From: JANQOZ01 sp045106555
GTDB taxonomy: Bacteria; Pseudomonadota; Gammaproteobacteria; Xanthomonadales; SZUA-38
Direction of reading: 5' to 3'
Assembly (NCBI GenBank): GCA_045106555.1
Contig: JBGCET010000035.1
Location: 1-64,000 of the forward strand
Length of the DNA stretch: 64,000 nucleotides
Position 1 is the stretch's first letter. Every line of letters begins with the position of its first letter. The notes below the pieces were generated by a model that worked only from the letters and a program-made list of their open reading frames with translations, was not told the origin of the DNA and made no database searches. The translations under genes were made by a program, and so were the position numbers. Of the stretch, positions 1 through 7,936 are shown one piece after another.

Positions 1-516
1 ATCGATGCGGCGCTTTTTCGCAAGTATGCCGAGACGCCGGAGCTGGCGGCGCTAATTAATGCGCTGATTTTCGGCGGCGACGACGTGGCCTTAACCACGG
101 ACCGCACCGATCTTGCGGGCATTTTTATTCCTGATCTCATCAAGGTGGACCTGTCTACCAGCGCTGCTCGCCTGGCAGGCTCAGGCGCGGACGATGAAAA
201 CAATCCCGACGACGAGGGTTTTTCTCGACTGTCGATTTTCGGCGGCGACGTGTTGATTAGCCAGATCAGCAGCGGCTTTGGGGATGGTGCAGTGCCCGGT
301 GGCTGGCCCAATGGCCGGCGGTTTGGTGACGACGTGGTGGATATTGCGGTGTCAGCAGCGCTCAGCGACCTGCGTGACTTGGACAACCTGCAGATCACCG
401 TGGCCGACGGCATCGATAACGTGAATGACAACGACATTGGTTACAACAAGGTGTTTCCGTACGCCGCCACGCCGCATAACGGTCGCAACGTTAAGCACAA
501 CCCTGAGCACAACTAA
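1..516 (+). CDS. DUF4331 family protein, C-terminal part (5' end outside window)
   Basis: The reading frame is open from base 1 to the TAA at 514-516, so this is the last 171 residues of a longer protein cut by the window edge. The C-terminal pattern (PDLIKVDLS, then GGWPNGRR followed by DDVVDIAV, then FPY...PHNGR) is what I know from DUF4331 proteins, large secreted or periplasmic proteins of unknown function. A GTG at 85 lies inside the frame, but the sense sequence upstream has the same composition, so it is not the start. Function is unknown. The next gene follows in the same direction after 55 bases and could share its transcript. The family call rests on remembered motif pattern; gene reality is secure. 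Confidence 0.72.
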   Translation: MDAALFRKYAETPELAALINALIFGGDDVALTTDRTDLAGIFIPDLIKVDLSTSAARLAGSGADDENNPDDEGFSRLSIFGGDVLISQISSGFGDGAVPGGWPNGRRFGDDVVDIAVSAALSDLRDLDNLQITVADGIDNVNDNDIGYNKVFPYAATPHNGRNVKHNPEHN

Positions 517-571
517 TCCACTATCGGCAGCCAGGATCCTGGCTGCCGTTTCTTCCAAGGAAAATCCCACG

Positions 572-1018
572 ATGAGAAATTTTGTCCTGGCAATAGCACT
601 CACTGGAGTGTCGCTAACGATTGCCGCCCATGATGGCGGTGTGAGTGAGCTGACTGCCTGCACAGCAAAAAACACCACCACGTTTACCTGGCAGCTCCAC
701 GAGGTAGAAGGTGCTGTTGAGCACTGGCTAACGGTGTCCGACAGCGCTGGCCCTGTTACGCCGGTGTCGTTTCAACGTTCAGGTCACCATCACGTTGAGC
801 TGCGCTGGAAAGTCGAAGCCGTGGGGGGCAATCCCGATTGGGTGATCCGTCTTCCCGGCGTGAAGCAGCTACCGTATGGCCACCGCGTGTTGGCCAGTAA
901 CTGTGATCAGTCGCGCCGCGCGGTGCTCAGTCAATGGCAGGATCAATGGAAAATGGCTGCGCTCAGCATTCCTGCCCAGTCGCCAAATCACGATGTTGAG
1001 CCGGCGCTTAGTCGCTGA
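572..1018 (+). CDS. Small secreted protein of unknown function (148 aa)
   Basis: The ATG at 572 is preceded by AAGGA at a good spacing and starts a signal peptide (MRNFVLAIALTGVSLTIAA, positive start, hydrophobic core). An in-frame open stretch further upstream overlaps the DUF4331 gene and would bury the signal peptide, so I reject it. The mature part has two cysteines (around ELTAC and SNCDQ) that could form one disulfide, a GHHH cluster and several tryptophans. I recognise no domain. Its end overlaps the convergent PIN gene by 11 bases. It probably acts in the periplasm or outside, possibly together with the DUF4331 protein upstream; that is inference from position only. Confidence 0.6.
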   Translation: MRNFVLAIALTGVSLTIAAHDGGVSELTACTAKNTTTFTWQLHEVEGAVEHWLTVSDSAGPVTPVSFQRSGHHHVELRWKVEAVGGNPDWVIRLPGVKQLPYGHRVLASNCDQSRRAVLSQWQDQWKMAALSIPAQSPNHDVEPALSR

Positions 1019-1601
1019 GCGATTGGCGTTGCGTCAGATATTCAACGCAGCGCCGAAGGCCCGCCCGTTTCATGTCCTGCAGCATCACTTCAGGGGTTTT
1101 ATCGGCCCGCTGAAAACGTCGTCGTGTGCGTTCGATGACGCTGGCAGAAAGGTCTGGTGAAAGGTTTATGATATCCATGATGAAGTTATCGCTGGAGACC
1201 GGTTCTATATCAAATCGGGCCAGCGTTCTGCGGGGAAAGTCCCGCAGATTCTCGGTGACGATGATATCGGCTCCGGCTTTAACTGCGGCTGCGATAACGT
1301 GCCGGTCACCCTCATCGGGTAGTTGCCCCAGCACCTCGTTGAAGGCGTCAAATCCTCCAATCGATTGCCCGGGAAACGCCTCAACGATCAGTTCGTAGAC
1401 CCGCCTGCCATGCTCCACGGGATCTGGGTGCTGGCGTTTTTCCGCAATGATGGCAATGGCCCGCTGGGTCTCAGCCAAAATATCTTCGGACCACCGGGCC
1501 TGAAAAAGCCCCTCGGCGGCCAGATTTAACAGCAGATTGCGTTTGATCGGGCTGCACAGCACGCAGGCGTCGAGCAGGGCAATAGGCGCAAGAGTAGTCA
1601 T
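1008..1601 (-). CDS. PIN-domain toxin of a type II toxin-antitoxin pair
   Basis: PIN domains are metal-dependent RNases. The protein opens with ALLDACVL, carrying the first metal-binding Asp, and has the later acidic cluster LPDEGDRHV and the strand IIVTENLRDFP typical of the fold. At 197 residues it is longer than a VapC (about 130), with an extra C-terminal helical part after residue 140 that is common in the PIN_3-like group. It lies directly downstream of a small DNA-binding gene (3-base gap between that stop and this ATG), the usual antitoxin-then-toxin order. Predicted role: RNA cleavage when the antitoxin is lost. The target is not predictable from sequence. Confidence 0.8.
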   Translation of the reverse strand: MTTLAPIALLDACVLCSPIKRNLLLNLAAEGLFQARWSEDILAETQRAIAIIAEKRQHPDPVEHGRRVYELIVEAFPGQSIGGFDAFNEVLGQLPDEGDRHVIAAAVKAGADIIVTENLRDFPRRTLARFDIEPVSSDNFIMDIINLSPDLSASVIERTRRRFQRADKTPEVMLQDMKRAGLRRCVEYLTQRQSLSD

Positions 1602-1604
1602 CGT

Positions 1605-1877
1605 TTACAGCAGCACCGAGTCCAATACTGCTAGCTTATCCAAGGCTTGGGTTTGTGCCTCAACGCGAGCGTCGCGAAAAGTCTGGTAGGCGGCAGCGCG
1701 GATAACAAGCCTCCCGGACTGGCGCTCCGAATCCATCTCGCCCTTTTTCAGCAGCGTGATGAGGTTTCCGCGAGGCATCTGCAGCAGGGCGGCGGTTTGA
1801 TGTACCGATAACCAATCGGGGAGCACTATGTCCTGATCTGGTGCGTGCGGGCTGTCAGAATGAGCAGGTTGATTCAT
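1605..1877 (-). CDS. HTH antitoxin paired with PIN toxin
   Basis: A 90-residue protein with an excisionase/MerR-like helix-turn-helix around residues 20-65 (LSVHQTAALLQMPRGNL, then a short wing containing SGRLVIRAA). I chose the ATG at 1877, which has TGAGG about 10 bases upstream, over a TTG at 1898 with no ribosome site. The C-terminal tail after the HTH (DARVEAQTQALDKLAVLD) would be the toxin-neutralising part by analogy with other HTH antitoxins. It is translated just before the PIN gene and probably represses its own promoter. Specific operator bases are not clear in the upstream 210-base region, though it holds GGCC half-sites around 1930-1947. Confidence 0.75.
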   Translation of the reverse strand: MNQPAHSDSPHAPDQDIVLPDWLSVHQTAALLQMPRGNLITLLKKGEMDSERQSGRLVIRAAAYQTFRDARVEAQTQALDKLAVLDSVLL

Positions 1878-2110
1878 CGTTTTGAACCTCAAAGACAACA
1901 GGGGCGCCTAACCCCAGAAAATAACATTGGCCATTTTGTGGCCCGATGGGGTGAGTTTGGCACACCGAGGGTTAACCGTCTTTTTTCCGGATTGTGAACA
2001 ATCCCGCACATCGCTGGATCGGCGAAGTTTTCGGTTGCTAGTGTGGAGTTAACAAGGGGTGAACGTTAAGCGTTAGCTCGCGTTCGTCTCACGTAACAGG
2101 AGAAAGAGTC

Positions 2111-2392
2111 ATGGATATACTTCCGTTAATTATCCAATTGGTCAGTGGCGCGGTAGGCGGGAACGCTGCGGGGGCACTGATGAAAAATTTCAGCCTGGGA
2201 ACAGTGTTGAACTCCGTAGTGGGCATCTTAGGCGGTGGGCTGGGCGGCCAGTTGCTGGGGCTACTGGGAATCGGCGCTGGCGGCGGCGGTATGGATATTG
2301 GTTCCATCGTTGGCCAAGTAGCCGCTGGTGGTGTCGGCGGTGGCGCGTTGATGGCGATCGTTGGCGTGATCAAGAAGGCCATTGCCAAATAG
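2111..2392 (+). CDS. Glycine-rich hydrophobic small protein (93 aa), widespread unknown family
   Basis: The ATG at 2111 has an excellent ribosome site (AGGAG 8 bases upstream). The product is almost entirely Gly, Ala, Leu, Ile and Val, with glycine-zipper runs (GAVGGNAAGALM, ILGGGLGGQLLGLLG, VAAGGVGGGALM) and a lysine-ending tail (IKKAIAK). There is no signal peptide and no cysteine. I recognise the pattern from a short protein found, as far as I recall, in several bacterial phyla without an assigned role. The zippers suggest helix packing in a membrane or self-assembly. It is a single-gene transcription unit closed by the hairpin at 2433-2472. Function unknown; gene reality is strongly supported by the ribosome site plus terminator. 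Confidence 0.75.
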   Translation: MDILPLIIQLVSGAVGGNAAGALMKNFSLGTVLNSVVGILGGGLGGQLLGLLGIGAGGGGMDIGSIVGQVAAGGVGGGALMAIVGVIKKAIAK

Positions 2393-2432
2393 TCAGATAA
2401 ATCCCGGTTAACTTCCGGCTCAGCGATACGGC

Positions 2433-2472
2433 AAAACCGGAAGGCGTAAGTTGGTGCCTTTCGGTTTTTTTT
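2433..2472 (+). terminator. Rho-independent terminator after the glycine-rich gene
   Basis: The arms AAAACCGGAAGGC (2433-2445) and GCCTTTCGGTTTT (2456-2468) pair with one G-T wobble around a 10-base loop. The run of T that forms the end of the right arm continues to 2472. It lies 40 bases after the stop codon of the glycine-rich gene and isolates it from the downstream gene. Confidence 0.8.
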
Positions 2473-2555
2473 GGCCTAGTTAACCGGGCCTGCGAATTAT
2501 TTGCTAAGGCTCGGATCTTTTGTCATAACTAGGTCATTCGTCAGAGACTTAAGCT

Positions 2556-2945
2556 ATGAAATTACGCATTCTCGGGAACGCCATTCGACTACGCTTGAAA
2601 CGTAACGAGGTAGAGCTTATTGCCAGCGGAAAGCCGGTCGTGGAAAAGACCCAGTTCGCCGGAAGCACGTTCATTTACTGTCTGACGGTTGAGGATGGCG
2701 TTGAATATTCGGCACACTTTTCCGGCGCCAAAATGACGATTGGGCTTCCGGCCCGGGAAGCCATTGGGTGGGCGCAAGGTACAGAAGTGTCTCTGCGCGT
2801 TGAGCACGAAACCGGCGGCGACTCGCCGTTGACGCTTCTAATCGAGAAAGACTTTCAGTGTCTGTCCCCTGACGATAACCGCAGCGCGATCGATGACGAC
2901 GATACGTTTTCCCACCCCCTGGCGGATACCGGAGGTGCTTGTTAG
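2556..2945 (+). CDS. Conserved hypothetical protein (129 aa), DUF7009-like
   Basis: Begins MKLRILGNAIRLRL, matching a small bacterial family I remember as starting with this KxRxxGNxxRLRL pattern and carrying a late Cys (here DFQCLSP near residue 103). It contains repeated beta-strand-like segments (STFIYCLTVEDG, YSAHFSGAKMTIGLP) and an acidic tail (AIDDDDTF). No signal peptide or membrane span, so cytoplasmic. It converges on mobA with an 11-base gap. Function unknown; the family name is from memory and uncertain. Confidence 0.6.
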   Translation: MKLRILGNAIRLRLKRNEVELIASGKPVVEKTQFAGSTFIYCLTVEDGVEYSAHFSGAKMTIGLPAREAIGWAQGTEVSLRVEHETGGDSPLTLLIEKDFQCLSPDDNRSAIDDDDTFSHPLADTGGAC

Positions 2946-2955
2946 ACGGGAGGTT

Positions 2956-3531
2956 TCAGGAATCCTGTTTGATTGAGCGCCATTGCTGCGGTGTGTTGGT
3001 GTTGACCAAGGCCGGTCCCTCGGGAGGGTCAATCAAGCAATGGTTCAAATCCATCACAACTTTTCGCGCGCTGCGAGTACCCTTTTCTAAGTTCTGCCGA
3101 ATCTTTGCCGCGGATGCTGGCTCATAGATGGCGCACAGCGGTTCGGATTGATTGTCACTGGCGCTGATAAATGCCGTCACCTCATGCTCGCAAGACCGAT
3201 GGTCGATGAGAAACTGTAGCGTCGCCAGATCGAGCAGAGGCAGGTCGCAGGCAACAACCAGCCACGCAACGTTTGGGTTTTTCTGCTGTGCCGAGGCAAT
3301 GCCGTCGACCGGCCCTTGCCCTGCGAACTGGTCGGCAATTTGCGGATACTGGGCTCGCGGGCCGACGGATTCCAGAGTGCTGACCGAAACAAAACTGTGC
3401 TCACACACGTTTTCGAGCAACTTCATAGTGCGAGATAGCTGAGAAACGCCGTTAATCTCTAACAGGGCTTTGTCCTTTCCCATGCGCCGACTTAGGCCGC
3501 CAGCCAGCACAATGCCATAGAGAGGAATCAC
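2956..3531 (-). CDS. mobA: Molybdenum cofactor guanylyltransferase MobA
   Basis: Attaches GMP to molybdopterin to make the bis-MGD cofactor of DMSO-reductase-family enzymes, in the cytoplasm. The N-terminal nucleotide-binding motif GIVLAGGLSRRMGKDKALL is the family signature (GG-x-S-x-RMG-x-DK). The metal-binding Asp lies in VACDLPLL, and a later NTNTPQQW matches the C-terminal NxNTPxD-like motif of the family. At 191 residues the length is as expected. It stands alone, with no other moa/moe/mob gene nearby. The ATG at 3531 is the only reasonable start. Its presence implies that the organism has at least one bis-MGD enzyme elsewhere. Confidence 0.9.
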   Translation of the reverse strand: MIPLYGIVLAGGLSRRMGKDKALLEINGVSQLSRTMKLLENVCEHSFVSVSTLESVGPRAQYPQIADQFAGQGPVDGIASAQQKNPNVAWLVVACDLPLLDLATLQFLIDHRSCEHEVTAFISASDNQSEPLCAIYEPASAAKIRQNLEKGTRSARKVVMDLNHCLIDPPEGPALVNTNTPQQWRSIKQDS

Positions 3532-3698
3532 GAAAAATTCTCCATAACGCCTGATTGTACGGACTGGCGCAGCGCTCCGGGGTAATTCACGGAAAATGAC
3601 GCTTGTGCACGCCTTTTTGCCCGTACTGATCTTATTCAGCGGTCGGTTGCGCTTCTGATAGTAAGTTCTTGACCCTGTCTGACGCTCTTGAGGTATCC

Positions 3699-5831
3699 AT
3701 GAAAAATCTGTTTGTTTCCCTTTTATTCACGCTGAACTGCTTGCATCTTGCAGCGGCTAACACACCGATACCAGGTGTTGCCGGTTCAGCATTCTCTGTT
3801 GCTGACAGCAGCGACAAAGGGGGCTTGGCCATCTCCCTGATACATGAGGTTCAGGGGGCAATGAGCAGCAGTCCTTTGAACGGTGAAGGCGTGCTGGTAG
3901 AAGCCATTGTTGTGGGCGATTTCCAAACCGGCGATGCCGATACTGGGAGAGAACTTGGCGGCTTCTACGTGCAAGAAGAAGACAGTGATGCTGATGCAGA
4001 CACGACGACGTCAGAAGGGGTGTTTGTCTTTGAGGGTGGCGCCTTCATTACCGATGTGCAGGTTGGCGATTTAGTTAGGGTGGCCGGTACGATGACAGAG
4101 GTCGACGGAGAAACCCGCATTGGGTCGGTAACCAGTATTTCAATTGTGAGCCAAGGCAACGGGTTGCCGACCGCGTCGGAGATTGTGCTTATTCCCGATG
4201 GGCCCACAACGCTCAGTCAGAGCGGACGGCTGCAGCCGGACCTGGAAGCGTTTGAAGGCATGCGGGTGACATTTACCGATACGTTGACTATTTCTGAGAT
4301 GTTTCAACTTGTGCGGTTTAACGAAATTAAGCTGAGCCAGGGTGGCCGTCTCGAGCAATTTACTCAGAGCAATCTGCCCGATGTTTCGGGGTTTGCTGAC
4401 CACCTGCAAACCGTTGGATCACGCTCCATCGTCTACGACGACGGCCTGAACGTGCAAAACGCGCTGATCGGCAACCTGGACGGCTTTGGCCCAACGTTCA
4501 GCACTGATACCGATCTGCGCATTGGCGACACGGTAGCGGGTCTTGCCGGGATACTCAGTTACCAATGGGCCGGCAATGCCGCCAGCCCGGCTACCTGGCG
4601 AGTGCGTGCCTCACGGGACGGCGAAAACACCTTCGACAAGGCCAATGAACGACTGACAACGCCCGAGCCTGTCGGCGGCACCCTGAAAGTGGCGGGTTTC
4701 AACGTGTTTAACTACTTCAGCACGCTGCGGGACGCGGGAACCACCGCGATAGGGGCCAATCCGCGAGGGGCTAGCAACGCCGCCGAATTTGCCCGGCAAA
4801 CGCAAAAGCTGGTGACCGCACTGACCGCTATCGATGCCGATGTTGTCGGGCTGGTCGAGCTTGAAAATGATTTCCTGGTTGGTGCTAACGGCAATGCCCT
4901 GGACAACCTGGTTGCTGAACTCAACGCTGTGCTTGGCGCCGGCACCTATGCCTGGGTTAATCCTGGAGAGCAGTTTATTGGCGTTGATGCCATTGCCAAT
5001 GGTTTGATCTACAAACCCGCGCTGGTGAGTGTTGTTGCGGTGGATTCCCTGGTCTTTCAGACCGCGTCGGGCAACGCAACCTTAGCCACTGCCCAGGTAT
5101 TGAACCCGTTTGTTGGCGCAGCCGACCAAGTGTTTGACAATCAGCGTAACCGTCCAACGTTGGCCGCCACGTTTGAAGATAGGGCAGGCCAACAACTCAC
5201 CGTTGCGGTCAGTCACTTCAAAGCGAAGAGCGACAGCAACCTGCAGGACCTGGCGATGGAGGCCCAAACGGTGCTGGACGCTGGAACAACAGGATTCAGT
5301 CAAACCGACATCGATAATCTTCTTGCTGATCCAAACTACGATCAGGGTGACGGCCAAGGCTTTTGGAACGCTGCACGCGCGGACGCCTCCTCCGAGCTGG
5401 CTCAGTGGCTATCTGACACCACCGGCGGCGGCTACGCCGCAGGCGCCATTGCCGACGCAGACTTTTTGATCGTGGGTGATCTCAACGCCTACGCTCAGGA
5501 AGACCCTGTGGCGGCGTTAGGCAGCCAGGGCTTTGTAGATCTGGCGGCAACACGCACAACGAACCCAAGAAGTTTCATGTTCAGTGGTCAAAGTGGAACC
5601 TTGGACTATGCGCTGGCCAGCCCTTCATTAAGCAGTCAGGTCACCGGCGTGACGCTTTGGAATATCAACGCAGATGAACCTAACGCGCTCGACTACAACA
5701 CGGACTTTAGCCGCGATGTTTCGATTTTTGACGGTGCTTTGCCTTTCCGTGCCTCTGATCACGATCCTATTATTGTGGGGCTGCGCCTGACCGACTTGCC
5801 ACCGGAGATTTTCGCTGACGGCTTTGAGTAA
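3699..5831 (+). CDS. ExeM/NucH-family extracellular endonuclease with DGFE tail
   Basis: A 710-residue secreted nuclease. The ATG at 3699 follows TTGAGG and opens a signal peptide (MKNLFVSLLFTLNCLHLAAA); a TTG start 10 codons earlier would spoil it. The N-terminal half holds an OB-fold-like beta region (residues about 50-290) found in ExeM/NucH proteins. The C-terminal half is an endonuclease/exonuclease/phosphatase domain with GTLKVAGFNVFNYF at its start, the metal-binding Glu in VGLVELEN, AVSHFKAK, the catalytic-strand IVGDLNAYAQEDP and a final ASDHDPI. Such enzymes degrade extracellular DNA for nutrients or biofilm turnover. The protein ends in EIFADGFE, a tail shared with two other exported proteins here. 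It is a single gene between divergent mobA and yheS. Confidence 0.85.
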   Translation: MKNLFVSLLFTLNCLHLAAANTPIPGVAGSAFSVADSSDKGGLAISLIHEVQGAMSSSPLNGEGVLVEAIVVGDFQTGDADTGRELGGFYVQEEDSDADADTTTSEGVFVFEGGAFITDVQVGDLVRVAGTMTEVDGETRIGSVTSISIVSQGNGLPTASEIVLIPDGPTTLSQSGRLQPDLEAFEGMRVTFTDTLTISEMFQLVRFNEIKLSQGGRLEQFTQSNLPDVSGFADHLQTVGSRSIVYDDGLNVQNALIGNLDGFGPTFSTDTDLRIGDTVAGLAGILSYQWAGNAASPATWRVRASRDGENTFDKANERLTTPEPVGGTLKVAGFNVFNYFSTLRDAGTTAIGANPRGASNAAEFARQTQKLVTALTAIDADVVGLVELENDFLVGANGNALDNLVAELNAVLGAGTYAWVNPGEQFIGVDAIANGLIYKPALVSVVAVDSLVFQTASGNATLATAQVLNPFVGAADQVFDNQRNRPTLAATFEDRAGQQLTVAVSHFKAKSDSNLQDLAMEAQTVLDAGTTGFSQTDIDNLLADPNYDQGDGQGFWNAARADASSELAQWLSDTTGGGYAAGAIADADFLIVGDLNAYAQEDPVAALGSQGFVDLAATRTTNPRSFMFSGQSGTLDYALASPSLSSQVTGVTLWNINADEPNALDYNTDFSRDVSIFDGALPFRASDHDPIIVGLRLTDLPPEIFADGFE

Positions 5832-5881
5832 CCGGCAAGCGGGTGTCAGTGGGGCAGGGGTAGCCTATAATCCTGCCGCCT

Positions 5882-7780
5882 ATGCTCGCTCTTACCGACA
5901 TCGCCATTCGCCGTGGCCAGAACGTCCTATTTAATGGGGCAAGCTTTCAGGTTCACGCCGGTCAGCGGCTGGGGGTAATTGGTGCCAATGGTTGCGGCAA
6001 GTCGTCTTTGTTTGCCATGCTTCGGGGCGAGTTGGAGCCCGATGACGGTGAGCTGTCGTTAGATTCCAATGACGTGATTGCCCATGTTGCGCAGGAGAGC
6101 CCTCAGGGCAGCGGCAGCGCGGTTGAGTATGTAATGGACGGCGACCAGGAGCTGCGTCGGGTGCAGGCTGCCATTGCTCAGGGTGAGGCGGCGGATACCC
6201 CGACGGACCTACATCTGCACTATGAAAAGATGGAGGCTATCGACGGTTTCACCGCCGACTCAAGAGCCTCGCGCCTGCTGCACGGGCTTGGCTTTTCTTC
6301 AGAAGAATTCAACCAGTCTGTCAGCGCCTTTTCCGGCGGATGGCGAATGCGTCTTAATCTCGCCCGAGCCTTGATGTGTCGCTCTGACATCCTGTTGCTG
6401 GATGAGCCCACCAACCACCTGGATTTGCCGGCTATCCTGTGGCTGGAGCGCTGGCTGAAACGCTACGAGGGGATTTTGCTGGTGGTGTCCCATGACCGGG
6501 ATTTTCTTGACCAGATCTGCACCCGAATCGCCCATATCGAACACCAGGCGGTCAACCTGTTCAGCGGCAATTACAGCCAGTTTGAAACCCTTCGCGCTGA
6601 ACAGCTGGCACAACAGCAGTCGCTGTACACTCGCCAGCAAAAACAGATCAAACACATGCAAAGCTATGTGGATCGATTTCGTTACAAGGCGTCCAAAGCC
6701 CGTCAGGCCCAAAGTCGAATCAAAATGCTGGAAAAAATGCAGCAGATTGCCCCGGCCCATGTGGATTCGCCATTTCAGTTTCATTTTCTTGAGCCTAAAA
6801 AACAGCCTCAACATCTGCTTGGGCTGATGGATGCCAGCGCGGGCTACGACGACCAGGTGATTGTTGACGACATCAGTCTGAATCTGGCTGCCGGCGATCG
6901 TCTGGGGTTACTGGGCGTCAACGGCGCGGGAAAATCGACATTGGTCAAAGCCCTGTGTACCGGCAGCACCTTGTTGGCGGGAGACCGAGTGCTGAGTAAA
7001 GATACTCGCATAGGGTATTTCGCTCAGCATCAGCTGGAATTGTTGCAGCCAGAGCGCAGCCCCATCGACCACCTAAGGGACTATGCGCCAGATGACCGAG
7101 AGCAGGATCATCGATCCTACCTGGGCCGCTTTGGCTTCAGTGGCGATCGAATCTTTGAGCCGGTGGCGCCATTTTCCGGCGGCGAAAAGGCGCGCCTAGT
7201 GCTGGCGCTGATGATTCGCCAGGCACCCAATCTGCTGTTGCTCGATGAGCCCACCAACCACCTGGATCTTGAGATGCGTCAGGCCCTAAGCATCGCGCTG
7301 GTGGAATACACCGGCGCGCTGGTGGTGATTTCCCACGACCGGCATCTGCTGCGCAGCGTGTGTGATGAGCTGCTGATTGTGCATGAAGGCCGGGTCAACG
7401 AATTTGATCGCTCCCTCGACGAGTATCCGGCCTGGCTTAAAGAACAGGAAGTGACCTCTGAAACGGAGGACGGACAGGATGCCCATTCACCGGCTAAAAC
7501 CGTCAACCGCAAGCAACAGCGTCAAGAGCAGGCGCAGCAGCGACAGCGCCTCAAACCTCTCTACAACAAGGTCCGCTCCACAGAGAAAAAGCTCGCGGAG
7601 CAACAGACCCAGCTGGCAACGCTTGAAGCAAAGTTAGCCGATGAGTCGCTTTACGCTGACGAAAGCCGGAAGGCGGAACTCAGTGGGCTGATTCAAGATC
7701 AGGCCAAGGTAAAGTCGACGATTGAAGCGTTGGAGATGGCGTGGCTGGAAGCCAGCGAGGAAATTGAACAAGCAACCTAG
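5882..7780 (+). CDS. yheS: ABC-F ribosome-associated ATPase YheS
   Basis: A soluble ABC-F protein with two ATPase domains and no membrane part; ABC-F proteins act at the ribosomal E site. Domain 1 has Walker A GANGCGKSS, signature FSGGWRMRL and Walker B LLLDEPTNHLDL; domain 2 has GVNGAGKST, FSGGEKARL and LLLLDEPTNHLDL. The inter-domain linker with the PtIM-like helices lies around residues 235-310, and a C-terminal charged coiled coil around 530-625. The sequence follows E. coli YheS closely from end to end, up to the EMAWLEA segment. The E. coli protein continues for several more residues, whereas here the stop codon TAG falls inside the CTAG that forms the outer end of a MITE-like element. 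A few C-terminal residues therefore appear to have been replaced by the insertion. Confidence 0.92.
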   Translation: MLALTDIAIRRGQNVLFNGASFQVHAGQRLGVIGANGCGKSSLFAMLRGELEPDDGELSLDSNDVIAHVAQESPQGSGSAVEYVMDGDQELRRVQAAIAQGEAADTPTDLHLHYEKMEAIDGFTADSRASRLLHGLGFSSEEFNQSVSAFSGGWRMRLNLARALMCRSDILLLDEPTNHLDLPAILWLERWLKRYEGILLVVSHDRDFLDQICTRIAHIEHQAVNLFSGNYSQFETLRAEQLAQQQSLYTRQQKQIKHMQSYVDRFRYKASKARQAQSRIKMLEKMQQIAPAHVDSPFQFHFLEPKKQPQHLLGLMDASAGYDDQVIVDDISLNLAAGDRLGLLGVNGAGKSTLVKALCTGSTLLAGDRVLSKDTRIGYFAQHQLELLQPERSPIDHLRDYAPDDREQDHRSYLGRFGFSGDRIFEPVAPFSGGEKARLVLALMIRQAPNLLLLDEPTNHLDLEMRQALSIALVEYTGALVVISHDRHLLRSVCDELLIVHEGRVNEFDRSLDEYPAWLKEQEVTSETEDGQDAHSPAKTVNRKQQRQEQAQQRQRLKPLYNKVRSTEKKLAEQQTQLATLEAKLADESLYADESRKAELSGLIQDQAKVKSTIEALEMAWLEASEEIEQAT

Positions 7781-7924
7781 CAGCCTGTTGAAAAAGTCTC
7801 AGCCGAGTGCGAGACAAGGCGGGAAGGGCCGAAAAAGCGCAGTGTACTGACAGGTACATGAGCATTTTGAGGCGCTTTCCAACGCCGGATCGTGCCGGCT
7901 GAGGGTTTTTCAACAGTCTGCTAG
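7777..7924. mobile_element. MITE-like palindromic element, 148 bp
   Basis: The two ends are 29-base imperfect inverted repeats, 7777-7805 (CTAGCAGCCTGTTGAAAAAG...) and 7896-7924 (ending ...CAACAGTCTGCTAG), both bounded by CTAG. Inside, AAGCGC and GCGCTT pair, and a central TGTAC/GTACA hairpin surrounds TGACAG. The whole element could fold into one long cruciform. It codes for nothing. The left CTAG contains the TAG stop codon of yheS. As RNA it could act as a bidirectional terminator between yheS and the convergent M64 gene. I see no second copy in this window. Confidence 0.78.
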
Positions 7925-7936
7925 CCTAAGGCGCGG

